DNA of 64,000 bases. It comes from Dugong dugon (lineage: Eukaryota; Chordata; Mammalia; Sirenia; Dugongidae). The stretch is taken from the NCBI GenBank assembly GCA_030035585.1, contig CM057468.1, positions 52,386,145-52,450,144 of the forward strand, in the 5' to 3' direction. Below are positions 56,105-64,000 of this stretch, in pieces. A program made the position numbers and the translations under genes. Under the pieces are notes generated by a model. The model did not search any database and was not told the origin of the DNA. It saw only the letters and a program-made list of their open reading frames with translations. Positions within the stretch are counted from its first letter, which is position 1. Every line of letters begins with the position of its first letter.

Positions 56105-56294
56105 ATTTGTGCTCAGAGTCCCTAGGTAGTGCAAACTGTTAATGCGCTCAGCTGCTAACTGCAAGGCTCCTTGGAAGAAAGGTTTGGTGATCTACTTATG
56201 AAAAACTAGCCGTTGAAAACCATATGGAGCACAGTTCTACTCTGACATATAGGAGGTTGCCATGAATTGATATCGACTCCACAGCAACTGGTTT
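56105..56294 (+). mobile_element. AfroSINE, RTE-middle form
   Basis: Forward copy: gagtccctaggtagtgcaaa, gctcagctgctaactgcaag, the RTE-like middle ggtttggtgatctacttatg and gttgaaaaccatatggagca, then atcgactccacagcaactgg. Confidence 0.88.
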
Positions 56295-56296
56295 AT

Positions 56297-56640
56297 GAGG
56301 CAGTGGTAGTTCAGTGGTAGAATTCTCCTTCCATGCAGGAAATCCCAGTTTGATTCTTGGCCAATGTACCTCTTGTGCAGAACCACCCATCTGCCAGAGG
56401 AGGCTTGAGTGTTGCTATGATGCTGAACAGGTTTCAGCAGAACTTCCAGACTAGATGGACTAGGAAAAAAGGCCTGATGATCTACTTCTGAAAATCGGCC
56501 AATGAAAACCCTATGGAGCACAATAGTCTAATCCAAAGTAGATTATAGAGATGGCACAAGACCAGGCAGCATTTAGTTTCATCGTGCTTGGGGGTGCCAC
56601 GAGTAGGGGGCCGGCTCAAGGGCAGCTAACAAAAACAACA
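56297..56640 (+). mobile_element. Chimeric element: tRNA-Gly-like head, RTE 5' segment, RTE 3' tail
   Basis: 56297-56370 matches a tRNA-Gly gene: A-box-like agttcagtggtag, the anticodon loop cttccat (UCC, glycine), and B-box-like gtttgattcttgg. 56400-56515 resembles the RTE 5' region (gttgctatgatgctgaacag, cagcagaacttccagac, ctgatgatctacttctgaaa). 56545-56640 is the RTE 3' end (agaccaggcagcatttagtt, gggcagctaac), ending aaaaacaaca. The head and body are clearly distinct from the neighbouring AfroSINE head, which is tRNA-Asn-like. Confidence 0.82.
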
Positions 56641-57185
56641 AACTTGTGCTCAACAGTTTGTTATGTAAATATATCAGTACAGTATAACATCTAGATATTA
56701 AACCAGCTAGATTATAAACACTATTAAATGTTATATAATCCACTTCATTACTTACAATGAAAAGAAAATATTGACTGTAAAGATAAAACTGACAAAAACA
56801 AGCAAGTTGAACTGGGTGGTTCACCGAGTCTCAGGGAGCATTTTCATCATGTGGCTGAGGATACCTGTCTAGATGCCATTCCTGATATGCATCTGAGTTA
56901 TCCAGGTGGTCAGATATTATTAGCATGTTCACCCATGTTGGGGTGTCAGGCCATTACCAGTGAGGCCTGCTCTGCAGCTGACTTGCTTTCTCTTGAAGAG
57001 AAATGAGTTCATTATAAATAGAATTATAAATAGAACAGGATGTCATACAGCTTTCAGGAATCTCAAGTGTTTGGCTTATTTATTTTTTTAAATAAATTAA
57101 CACAGGTATTTGGAAACCAGATTCTGTAAAGTTTCCTCCTGAAAATGGTTACAAAGCTGCATGAATTAAGGTTCTTTATATTGTA
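56641..57185. other. Intergenic stretch without recognised feature
   Basis: No gene or repeat recognised. Confidence 0.35.
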
Positions 57186-57186
57186 G

Positions 57187-57328
57187 GTGGAGTCCCTGGA
57201 TGGTACAAACAGTTAATGTGCTCAGCTGCTAACTGAAAGGTTGGAGGTTTGAGTTCACTCAGAAGTGCCTTTGAAGAAAGGCTTGGTGATCTGCTTCTGA
57301 AAAATCAGCCACTGAAAACCCTATGGAG
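57187..57328 (+). mobile_element. AfroSINE, RTE-middle form, 3'-truncated
   Basis: Forward copy: gtggagtccctggatggtac, gctcagctgctaactgaaag, ggtgatctgcttctgaaaaa, cactgaaaaccctatggagg. It stops abruptly and joins L1 sequence. Confidence 0.85.
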
Positions 57329-57402
57329 GAAAAATGAAGTCGTGATACATGCTACAACATGGATGGAGCTTGAAGACATTATGCTGAGTGAAATACATCA
57401 AT
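57329..57402 (+). pseudogene. L1 ORF2 snippet joined to a SINE
   Basis: Encodes KNEVVIHATTWMELEDIMLS, the block near the L1 ORF2 C-terminus, in frame for about 24 codons and then lost. Confidence 0.8.
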
Positions 57403-57702
57403 CAGGGAGCTCAAGCCCCCATTCTGCAGAAGTTTAATATGTGCTACATCAGGATTTCCTATCAATTCAGACTCTTGCCCCCACCCTCTGCATCTTCAGG
57501 ATTGAGTGCCAGTCCCCACAGTGCTAAGACTTCCCTGGTGTGTGGGGAGTAGGGGTGAGGAGGAGCAGCTTGCCCTCAAGTGGTTGTCATCTGTTTCCAT
57601 AGTATTGGATGTAAATTGGATCTTCATTCAGCAGACACAACAACAAGCTGTTGTGTCTGCTTTGTCCTGTTCCAAGACCCCTACAGGCTATTCTTTTGTT
57701 TT

Positions 57703-58015
57703 TTTCAGATGTTGTTGAGAATATACACAGCAAAACATACACCAGTTCAACAGTTTCTGCTATGTACAATTCAGTGACATTGATTACATTCTTCAAGTTG
57801 TGCAACCATTTTCACCCTTCTTTTCCAAATAGTTCCTCCCCGTTAAAGTAAGCTCACTGCCCCCTAAACTTCCTATCTAAAATTTTGAATTGCTATTGTC
57901 AATGAATTCCATATAGATAGTTCTTTAAAAGAGCACAATGCTCAAGGCAGACATTCTTTACTAATTAAGCTGAACTATTGTTTAGTTTAAAGAAGACTTC
58001 AGGGGATATATATAG
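57703..58015 (-). mobile_element. L1 3' UTR (type C)
   Basis: Reverse: gttgagaatatacacagcaa, acaattcagtgacattgatt, gagcacaatgctcaaggcag, then aagaagacttcaggggata. A 26-base direct repeat (caggggatatata at 58000 and 58026) marks the junction with the next element. Confidence 0.75.
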
Positions 58016-58029
58016 AGAGAGACAGCAGG

Positions 58030-58565
58030 GGATATATACAATGTGACAGCACACTCCCTCTCTTCACCTTGGGTTTCCCGTGCCCATCCAACCAGCTCCT
58101 GTCCCTTTCTGCCTTCTCATCCTGCTTCCGGACAGGAGCCGCCCATTTGGTCTCGTGTATCTGCTTGAACTAAGAAGCACACTCCTCACGAGTATTATCT
58201 TATGTTTTATAGTCCAGTCTAATCTTTATCTGAAGAGTTGGCTTCGGGAATGGTTTTAGTTCTGGGTTAACAGAGCGTCTCTGGGGGCCATGTCTTCGAG
58301 GGTTCCTCCAGTCTCAGTCAGACCATTAAGTCTGGTCTTCTTATGTGAATTTGAGTTCTGCAACCCACTTTTCTCCTGCTCCGGCAGGGACTCTCTGCTG
58401 TGTTCCCTGTCAGGGTGGTCATTGGTGGTAGCCAGGCACCATCTAGTTCTTCTGGTCTCAGGCTGATGGAGTCTCTGGTTTACGCGGTCCTCTTATCTCT
58501 TGGGCTAATATTTTCCTTGTGTCTTTGGGGTTCTTCATTCTCCTTTGCTCCAAGTGGGTCAAATT
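58030..58565 (-). mobile_element. L1 3' UTR (type A), truncated
   Basis: Reverse copy from gtgacagcacactccctctc to ctccaagtggg; hairpin at 58321-58337. It joins the type C copy, of which the distal part is not seen again. Confidence 0.85.
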
Positions 58566-59172
58566 TCATAGAGTAACATATGTATCCGCAAGCCCCTCGC
58601 CTTTGGGGACAATCCTTTCATTTAGAATCCAAATATAATAACCAATGTTCCCATTCCAAGCTGACTACAGGAAATTCAAACCTCTCCCAAATATCCCTGA
58701 GGATTCTTGGTTTTCTGGGTGGGTCTTACACGTCTTGGTTGTTGCCTATCACTTCTCTCTTTGAACTCTTATCTTTAGTTTCTCCTGATCGCTTCTTGAG
58801 ATCTCATATCTGAGTCTTTGTATGTTTCAACCATCCATTGTCCACTTTGCCCCAAAAGGTAGACATGAACCTTCCCTCATTCTTCAGAGCTGGGCTAGCA
58901 CAAGATTAAAATACTTGCTTTATGTTGGTGAATAAATTTTATGGAAGTTTTATGAACAAGGGAGAAAAGAAATTAAAATTGCTGTAGAGTTACAGTGTCT
59001 GAATTATCTAAGTCACATCTGCTACAAAGAGCTTATTTTTGTCCTCTCTTTTTCACCTCTTGCTTCCCTGGGACCATATGCCCTGTTGGTGGGACCTGTT
59101 GCAGAGAGCTGAGTCTCTTCTAGCTCATCTTTTCCCTACCCATGGAGCCCAACTTCCTGACCATGTCACCAG
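58566..59172. other. Intergenic stretch without recognised feature
   Basis: A 77-codon open frame (58580-58813) shows no domain. No repeat recognised. Confidence 0.35.
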
Positions 59173-59647
59173 ATGTTGTTAGTTGCTGTCTAGTTGGCTT
59201 TGACTCATGGCGATCTTACGTATAACAGAATGAGTCATCGCCCAGTCTGGCGCTACCTTCATTAATGTTGGTATATTTGAGTCTATTGTTGCAGCTATTG
59301 TGTCAATCCATCTCATTAGGAGTTGCCCTCGTTTCATTGGCTGTCTACTAAACATGATGTCCTCTTCTAGCTATTGATCTTTTCTGATGATGTATCCAAA
59401 GTAAGCAAGTCAAAGTCTCACTATCCTCACTTCTAAAGAACATTCTGATTGTATTTCTTCTAAGACTGATTTGTTCATTCTTTTGGCAGCCCATGATATA
59501 TTCAATATTCTTTGCCAACACCACATTTTGAATACATCAATTTCTCTTCCATCTTCCTTTTTCATTATCCAACTTTCACATGCATATGAGGCAATTGAAA
59601 AGACCAGGGGTTGGGTCAGATGCTCCTTAGTCATCGAAGTGACATGA
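59173..59647 (-). mobile_element. RTE-clade LINE, 3' fragment
   Basis: Reverse 3' end, same family as 15405-15984. The 3' tail at the left (gatgttgttagttgctgtct, tgactcatggcgatcttac), then coding relics VFSIASYACESWIMKKEDGR and MWCWQRILNI on the minus strand. Confidence 0.85.
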
Positions 59648-59789
59648 TGATGCCACCAAAAGAAACTGAAAAATCCCTCAACTTTCAAAAAGCAAAAGCA
59701 AGCAAAAAACAAAACAAAAGAAAAACATCCAAAAACTTTCCAAGCAAATTACTCTGTATCTTTTGGTTATGTTAAGGATTTTATTTAAT

Positions 59790-61165
59790 CCATTCGTTCT
59801 CTATGCTCTCTCCTAACTTGGAACCTACTCATTCAGCCTCGCCTCTACTACACCCCTCTTTGTACTTTGGCCATTCAGAATTCCTTCAGTTCCCCCAACG
59901 TGCTCTCTCCTGCCTCCTTGCCTTTGCAAATGCTGTGCTCACCACTTGGATCAACTCCTCTGCCTCCTTACTTGGAGAAATTCTATATATTCTTTAGATA
60001 TAAACTATATGTCATTTCTTCTGGGAAGCCTTTCCTGAATCCTCCAGTCTAGATTAGATGCTCCTACTGCGTGCTATCATAGTTTCTTGTACTTACAACA
60101 TGGCATGGTAGTTATTTCTTAAAATTGTTTTCCCTAGACTGTAAATTCTTTGAGAGCAGAGACCTTTTCTGTCTTATTTACCTTTTGTATTCCTAGGGCC
60201 CAAGAGAGAATCTGGCACATTGTAGATGTTCAGAGGATATTTGAATAAATGAATTAATGAATACCCTCTAACCCAAAATTCTCTGTGCTTTTACTTCTCT
60301 ATCCAACCCCTCTTCCAACCCCTGTTTTTTCCATTCATCAGAGCCTTCACTGTGTCCTTTGGAATTCCTGCACCCTGATTACTGATCACTAATCCCACTG
60401 AATCTAGCTCTTAACTATCTTTTACTGATAGTGGTCACTGCTTTCTCTCCTCTTGCTGTTGCCACCACCCTAATTCAGGCCATTGTCGTCTCTCCCCTGG
60501 ACTACAATGATGGCCTCTGCAATGTTCCCTCTGGCCCTTTTCCCATCCATTCTCTAGACTACAGTTTGAGAGATATTATTAAAATGTAAATCTCATATTC
60601 CACTATTTAAAATCTACCAATGCCTTCTTACACGAGGGGTAGTTTCCAAAATTTTTAATATGGCTTCTCATACTGTCCCTGATCTAGTCTCAGCCTCCCT
60701 CTCTACTCCATCTCAACCACCCTCCTTCTTGCTCTTTATGCACTGTACATACTGTAGAGTTTTCAATTTCTCAACCAGAGTGTGCCTTTTGTGGGTTCAG
60801 ATCCTTACATTTGCTGTTCCCTCTGCCTGGAATGCTCTTCCCACCCATCCTGGCCTAGTTAATGCCTACATACCTTTCACATCCCAGCTAAAACATCTCT
60901 TCCTCAGGGAAGCCTCCATAACTGCCATCTCCAGGCCTAGTTAGGTTCCTCTGCTGTAGGTGCCCCAAGTATAGGTTCTTAGTACACCTCACATTTTTCT
61001 TTTGTGAAGGTCATCACACTTAGGTTCTTTGTTTGGTGCCTGTTTTCCCTTCTATAGTGTAAACTATGTGCTGGCAGGGACCATGCTATCTTTTTCACCT
61101 CTGTATGCCCAGAATTTCCTGACTTGTATTTGGTGCTTAGTACATTTTCATCTGAAGAATGGATG
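59790..61165 (-). mobile_element. L2 LINE relics, two consecutive
   Basis: Reverse L2. First: tgggaagcctttcctgaatc, tagactgtaaattctttgag, atctggcacattgtagatgt to about 60260. Second, from about 60400: ccctggactacaatgatggc, ttgctgttccctctgcctgg, cttcctcagggaagcctcca, ctggcagggaccatgctatc to 61165. The 94-codon frame at 60660-60944 is an L2 shadow (FAVPSAWNALP is the usual antisense reading). Confidence 0.75.
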
Positions 61166-61826
61166 CATTTGTCAGTTGCTATTTCTCTTTACTTTTTGAT
61201 TTGAGCCTGATTTTGGGATGCTCACTTACCATCTGTGGTTTCTAGAAGTCAGAGTGTGTGGCTCCTCCTTGCTCAGCCCCTCTCAGTTCTTGGCCTCTGT
61301 GGACTTCCCCTTGCCCAGCAGAACTTTTCCCCTGGGGGAAGACGTCTATGGTGGTTAGAGTGAGAGGAAGCTTTATTAGAAGAAAGAACTTTGTATTGCT
61401 GGGGTCGGAAAGGGGAATCTTTACCAAATTCCCAACACTGTGTTGAGGTGGGGTGGAAGGGTCATGTGCAGTTGTCCATATTGCCTCTCCTTCCCCACCA
61501 CTCTGAACTGGGGGGTGAGGGTAGGGAGGGGAGGAAGGCAGTTGAAGAATATTGCCAGCAGGAAAGGAAATTGCAGGCAGAAGAGAAATGGAGGTAGATG
61601 TACAGGTACTGATTATTCATTGCCTCCTCTATAAGTCCTTAGAATGTTTCTTTCTAACTTTTGCTATTTTTCCTTAAGATGAAGATACATAAATGCGCAG
61701 TATTGGCAATTTCCCCCACTCACTGGCTAGCAGTATATGTGCCCAGGAATGGAAGTGTCTTATATTTGATCATCTATGCATGCTTTCATCATTCAACAAA
61801 TGCTTATTGGGGCCTCCTATGTTCAG
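61166..61826. other. Intergenic stretch without recognised gene
   Basis: 61480-61600 is purine-rich. Overlapping short frames (61242-61634) have no motif. No repeat is confidently assigned. Confidence 0.4.
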
Positions 61827-62027
61827 GTTCAAGGAGCCCTGGTGGTACAGTGGTTAAGCACTTGGCTGCTAACAAAAAGGTCTGTGGTTTGAACCCACCA
61901 GCTGCTCTGTGGGAAAAAGATGTGGCAGTCTGTTTCCATAAAGATTCCAGCCTTGGAAACTCTATGGGGCAGTTCTACTGACCTACAGTGTCACTATGAG
62001 TCAGAATTGACTTGATGGCAATGGGTT
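61827..62027 (+). mobile_element. AfroSINE, long form, with target-site duplication
   Basis: Forward copy: ggagccctggtggtacagtg, ttggctgctaacaaaaaggt, gatgtggcagtctgtttcca, ggcaatgggtt. Flanked by tatgttcag at 61818-61826 and 62028-62036. Confidence 0.95.
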
Positions 62028-62339
62028 TATGTTCAGACTCTGGGCCTAGGATGTAAAGATGAATATAGTCTGCCTTCTTGAGGTATCCAAATGCTGTCTG
62101 GAAAGAAAAATCCATAGATTTTAAGATATGATATAAAGTGGTAGGTGCTGTGACAGACAGGTATGTGCAGAATTTGAGGAACCCAGAGGAGGGAGACAGA
62201 ACTTCTAGTTATTTTTGAAAACTTACACATTGCTATGTATGATACAAGTGTTTGCATGGTCTCAAAGGCAATTGGTTGCCTTTAAATTTATTCTCTGTAT
62301 TAACATGACTTGGGGTTTTCTATATCATCTCTCAGTTCC

Positions 62340-62610
62340 CTGGGAGGCCGTAGGGCCTAAAGGTTAAGAGTAGGGAACCTGGAGGCCAATTCCAAATCTG
62401 GCCCTGTGTCTTACTTTCCAGTTGGGTGACTTAGGCACATCACTCTTCCACATCTGTAAAAGAGTATGCTACTGGGATTAAACGATATGATGGATGCAGT
62501 GCACTTAGCATAGTAAATGGCATGTAGTAGGTGCTCAGTTATATCTCCAGGTAAAAGATATAATTGAGCACCTACTGTGTGCCAGTTACATGCTAAGTCC
62601 ATTGCACCCA
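62340..62610 (+). mobile_element. MIR fragments
   Basis: Forward MIR at 62355-62545 (ctaaaggttaagagtaggga, gttgggtgacttaggcacat, tggcatgtagtaggtgctca), then a reverse MIR-like piece (gagcacctactgtgtgccag, to 62610). Confidence 0.65.
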
Positions 62611-62714
62611 TTATATCATTATACATATTCGGTGATGGTGGTAGTGACATGATTAAGCTTCGCAGGACAGAACACACACGGACTTAGCTGCTGAGTTTTT
62701 TTTTAAAAAGGTAG

Positions 62715-62720
62715 TTTATT
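62715..62720 (-). terminator. IL6: IL6 poly(A) signal
   Basis: Minus-strand aataaa in the context ataccaataaactacc, about 400 bases after the stop codon, as expected for IL6. Confidence 0.85.
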
Positions 62721-63022
62721 GGTATAAAAACATTCCATAAATACAATATAAATATTTCTTTAAAAGTATGTATAAGTTAGCCGTTTATTTGAGGTAAGCC
62801 TACACATTCGATGAAATGATCTGGCTCTGAAACAGTGACGATGTTCAAGCTGGAGAGCCATTTTATGTTATTATTTCAAAACTAATATATAAAATATTTC
62901 AAGTGGCACTTCATAAAAATATAAATATTTATATCACTTATATAAATTAACTCAACTTTACATATTTAAATATCAATAAATTAAAAATATTTAAAATAGT
63001 GTCCTAACGCCCATACTGTTTA

Positions 63023-63038
63023 GTTCTTCATAGAGAAC
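63023..63038 (-). promoter_or_regulatory. IL6: Constitutive-decay stem-loop in IL6 3' UTR
   Basis: Minus-strand guucucuaugaagaac folds as a short hairpin with arms guucu and agaac. It starts about 83 bases after the stop. It corresponds to the IL6 hairpin bound by Regnase-1 (ZC3H12A) and Roquin-type proteins, whose loop is pyrimidine-purine-pyrimidine. Here the loop is uau. Confidence 0.75.
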
Positions 63039-63120
63039 AACATAAGTTATGTGCCTACCAGACAGGGTTCTGACCAGGTGAAGGAATGCCCGTGAACTAC
63101 AATGATCTGGGATGTCCAGG

Positions 63121-63288
63121 TTACTTGAACCGAACAGCCCTCAGGCTGAACTGCATGAATTCCTCCAGGCTTCGCAGGATGAGGTTAATTGTTGTATTCT
63201 TCAGCCACTCGCTCTGTGGCTGCAACTTAGACAGCAGACTGGCATCTGCGGTTGGGTCAGGGGTGGTTACTTCTTCTGGATTCTTTAC
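63121..63288 (-). CDS. IL6: IL6 exon 5: interleukin-6, C-terminal part
   Basis: The last coding exon of interleukin-6, a secreted four-helix cytokine that signals through IL6R and gp130. It encodes 55 residues plus a TAA stop (63121-63123), the same length as the human exon. The residues start [19 protein letters not shown] and run through the D helix ([20 protein letters not shown] at the end). The conserved Trp of the receptor-binding surface (SEWLK) and both C-terminal Arg residues (SLRAVR) are kept. The acceptor is tttcag (minus strand) ending at 63289, phase 0. Compared with human it has a C-terminal Lys instead of Met, has lost the NAS sequon at the start of helix D and has gained NTT (63190-63198). 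No sign of a pseudogene. Exons 1-4 lie beyond the window. Confidence 0.96.
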   Translation of the reverse strand, partial: VKNPEEVTTPDPTADASLLSKLQPQSEWLKNTTINLILRSLEEFMQFSLRAVRFK

Positions 63289-64000
63289 CTGAAAGGGGAA
63301 ACAAAAAAATGGATAGTTTATATATTGAAGAAATCGTTTGCAGCGGAGAGATGCTTTGACTTGTGGGAAGATGTTCAAGGCTGAGGTAAATGAGACTAAT
63401 TGGGTCCGCCTGCCCAGACTTGCCCTATGGGGTGAAGTGGTTCTCCTCTGAGCCCACCCTGCTTAGGCCCCTTTCAGAGCAACTGAATTATAATCAACCC
63501 TTTGCGGCTCTTTCTTCCATTAGACCATCAGCATCTTGAGGACAGCCACCGAATTTTATTTGTCTTCTATTCTGTTACCTGAGACAGTGCTTGGCAGATA
63601 GTTAAAATTTCATAGATATTTGCTGACTGAATAAGTGATTGAAGGGCCCATAATTAAAGGCTTTGAGGTGGGTTCTTCACTAGTCTCTAACTCTAATGCT
63701 TTTCTCTGATTTCCCTCTTCCCCATTCATCCAGCATCTACTGAGAATCCAGTGTACCTGGCTGTGGACTCTGATCTAGGGGTGTAAAGAGGCAGGGAAAC
63801 ATCCACAGAACCTGGGGAGAAGTAACTTGTTAAAAGCTCCGCACTTCCTTGAGCTGCATCAGCATTAGCTGGGAGCTTGTTAGAAACACAAATCTTAGGT
63901 CCCACTCCAGACCTGCAGAATCAGACTCTGCATTGGAACAAGATGCCCAGGGATTCGTGTGCACTTTCAAGTGTGAGAAGTGGTTTAAGGAAAATAGCTA
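63289..64000 (-). other. IL6: IL6 intron 4, partial
   Basis: From the acceptor at 63289 to the window end. Contains an L2 relic at 63500-63650 (ccatcagcatcttgaggaca, gcttggcagatagttaaaat) and a MER5-like element at about 63845-63985 (cagcattagctgggagcttg, cttgttagaaacacaaatct). Confidence 0.75.

Larger units (their letters stand above)
62700..63120 (-). other. IL6: IL6 3' UTR
   Basis: On the minus strand, the sequence after the stop at 63121 is AU-rich, carrying six AUUUA pentamers (plus-strand taaat at 62738, 62749, 62922, 62943, 62967 and 62977) and a canonical poly(A) signal aataaa (plus-strand tttatt at 62715-62720). The 3' end is inferred at about 62695-62705. AU-rich elements of this kind destabilise cytokine mRNAs (family knowledge). 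Confidence 0.88.

Noticed and set aside
56297-56370. Functional tRNA-Gly gene
   Set aside because: The acceptor and anticodon stems are broken by several mismatches and the sequence continues into RTE-derived DNA rather than a T-run terminator, so it is a SINE head and not a working tRNA gene.
60660-60944. 94-codon plus-strand frame
   Set aside because: Antisense reading of L2, recognisable by the FAVPSAWNALP phrase that also appears at 3613-3816-like frames and other L2 loci.
1-64000. CRISPR arrays, phage, operons or other prokaryotic systems
   Set aside because: No regularly spaced direct repeats with unique spacers, no dense coding, and the window is plainly mammalian. The 20-base tandem at 14531 has no spacers.

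Overview
This is a piece of a placental mammal nuclear chromosome, about two thirds interspersed repeats, carrying one complete small gene (TOMM7, plus strand, three exons between about 17325 and 29135) and the last exon with 3' UTR of a second gene (IL6, minus strand, 62700-63288). The gene pair is convergent, as in the human 7p15.3 interval. The host is an afrotherian: tRNA-derived SINEs of the AfroSINE type (about twenty copies), an RTE-clade LINE with the same 3' sequence, and several long lineage-specific L1 3' UTRs are everywhere. A paenungulate such as an elephant is my best guess, but the window alone does not prove the species.

Layout. 1-17170 is intergenic and repeat-rich: an L1 3' end, AfroSINEs, LTRs, L2 and MIR relics, and a deep nest of insertions at 11437-13935. 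17180-17494 is the CpG-rich TOMM7 promoter (with a perfect NRF-1 core) and exon 1. Intron 1 (17495-24022) holds a nearly full-length but dead and rearranged RTE element on the minus strand (20068-23165). Exon 2 is 24023-24071. Intron 2 (24072-28905) carries a composite L1 3' UTR and an AfroSINE. Exon 3 ends in a short 3' UTR with a poly(A) signal at 29111. From 29140 to 62690 there is no recognisable gene: old L1M, L2, MER5 and MLT1 relics, nested L1s (38170-40250, 40655-41765, 45300-48735, 51780-53640), a repeat-poor block (48740-50715) that is the best place to look for regulatory DNA, a chimeric tRNA-Gly/RTE element (56297-56640), and L2 fragments. IL6 follows: poly(A) signal, six AUUUA pentamers, a Regnase/Roquin-type stem-loop, and the helix-D exon; its intron 4 runs off the window end.

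Function. TOMM7 encodes the small Tom7 subunit of the mitochondrial outer-membrane TOM complex and looks intact (55 codons, all splice sites canonical). The IL6 exon encodes the receptor-binding C-terminal helix of interleukin-6 and also looks intact. There is no sign of an operon, CRISPR, phage or other prokaryotic system. The most unusual material is in the retroelements: RTE rearrangement, RTE-parasitising SINEs, and L1 3' UTRs built from joined tails. Repeat family names such as L2, MIR, MER5 and MLT1 are given by recognition, without a library search. The labels type A, B and C for L1 3' UTRs are mine.
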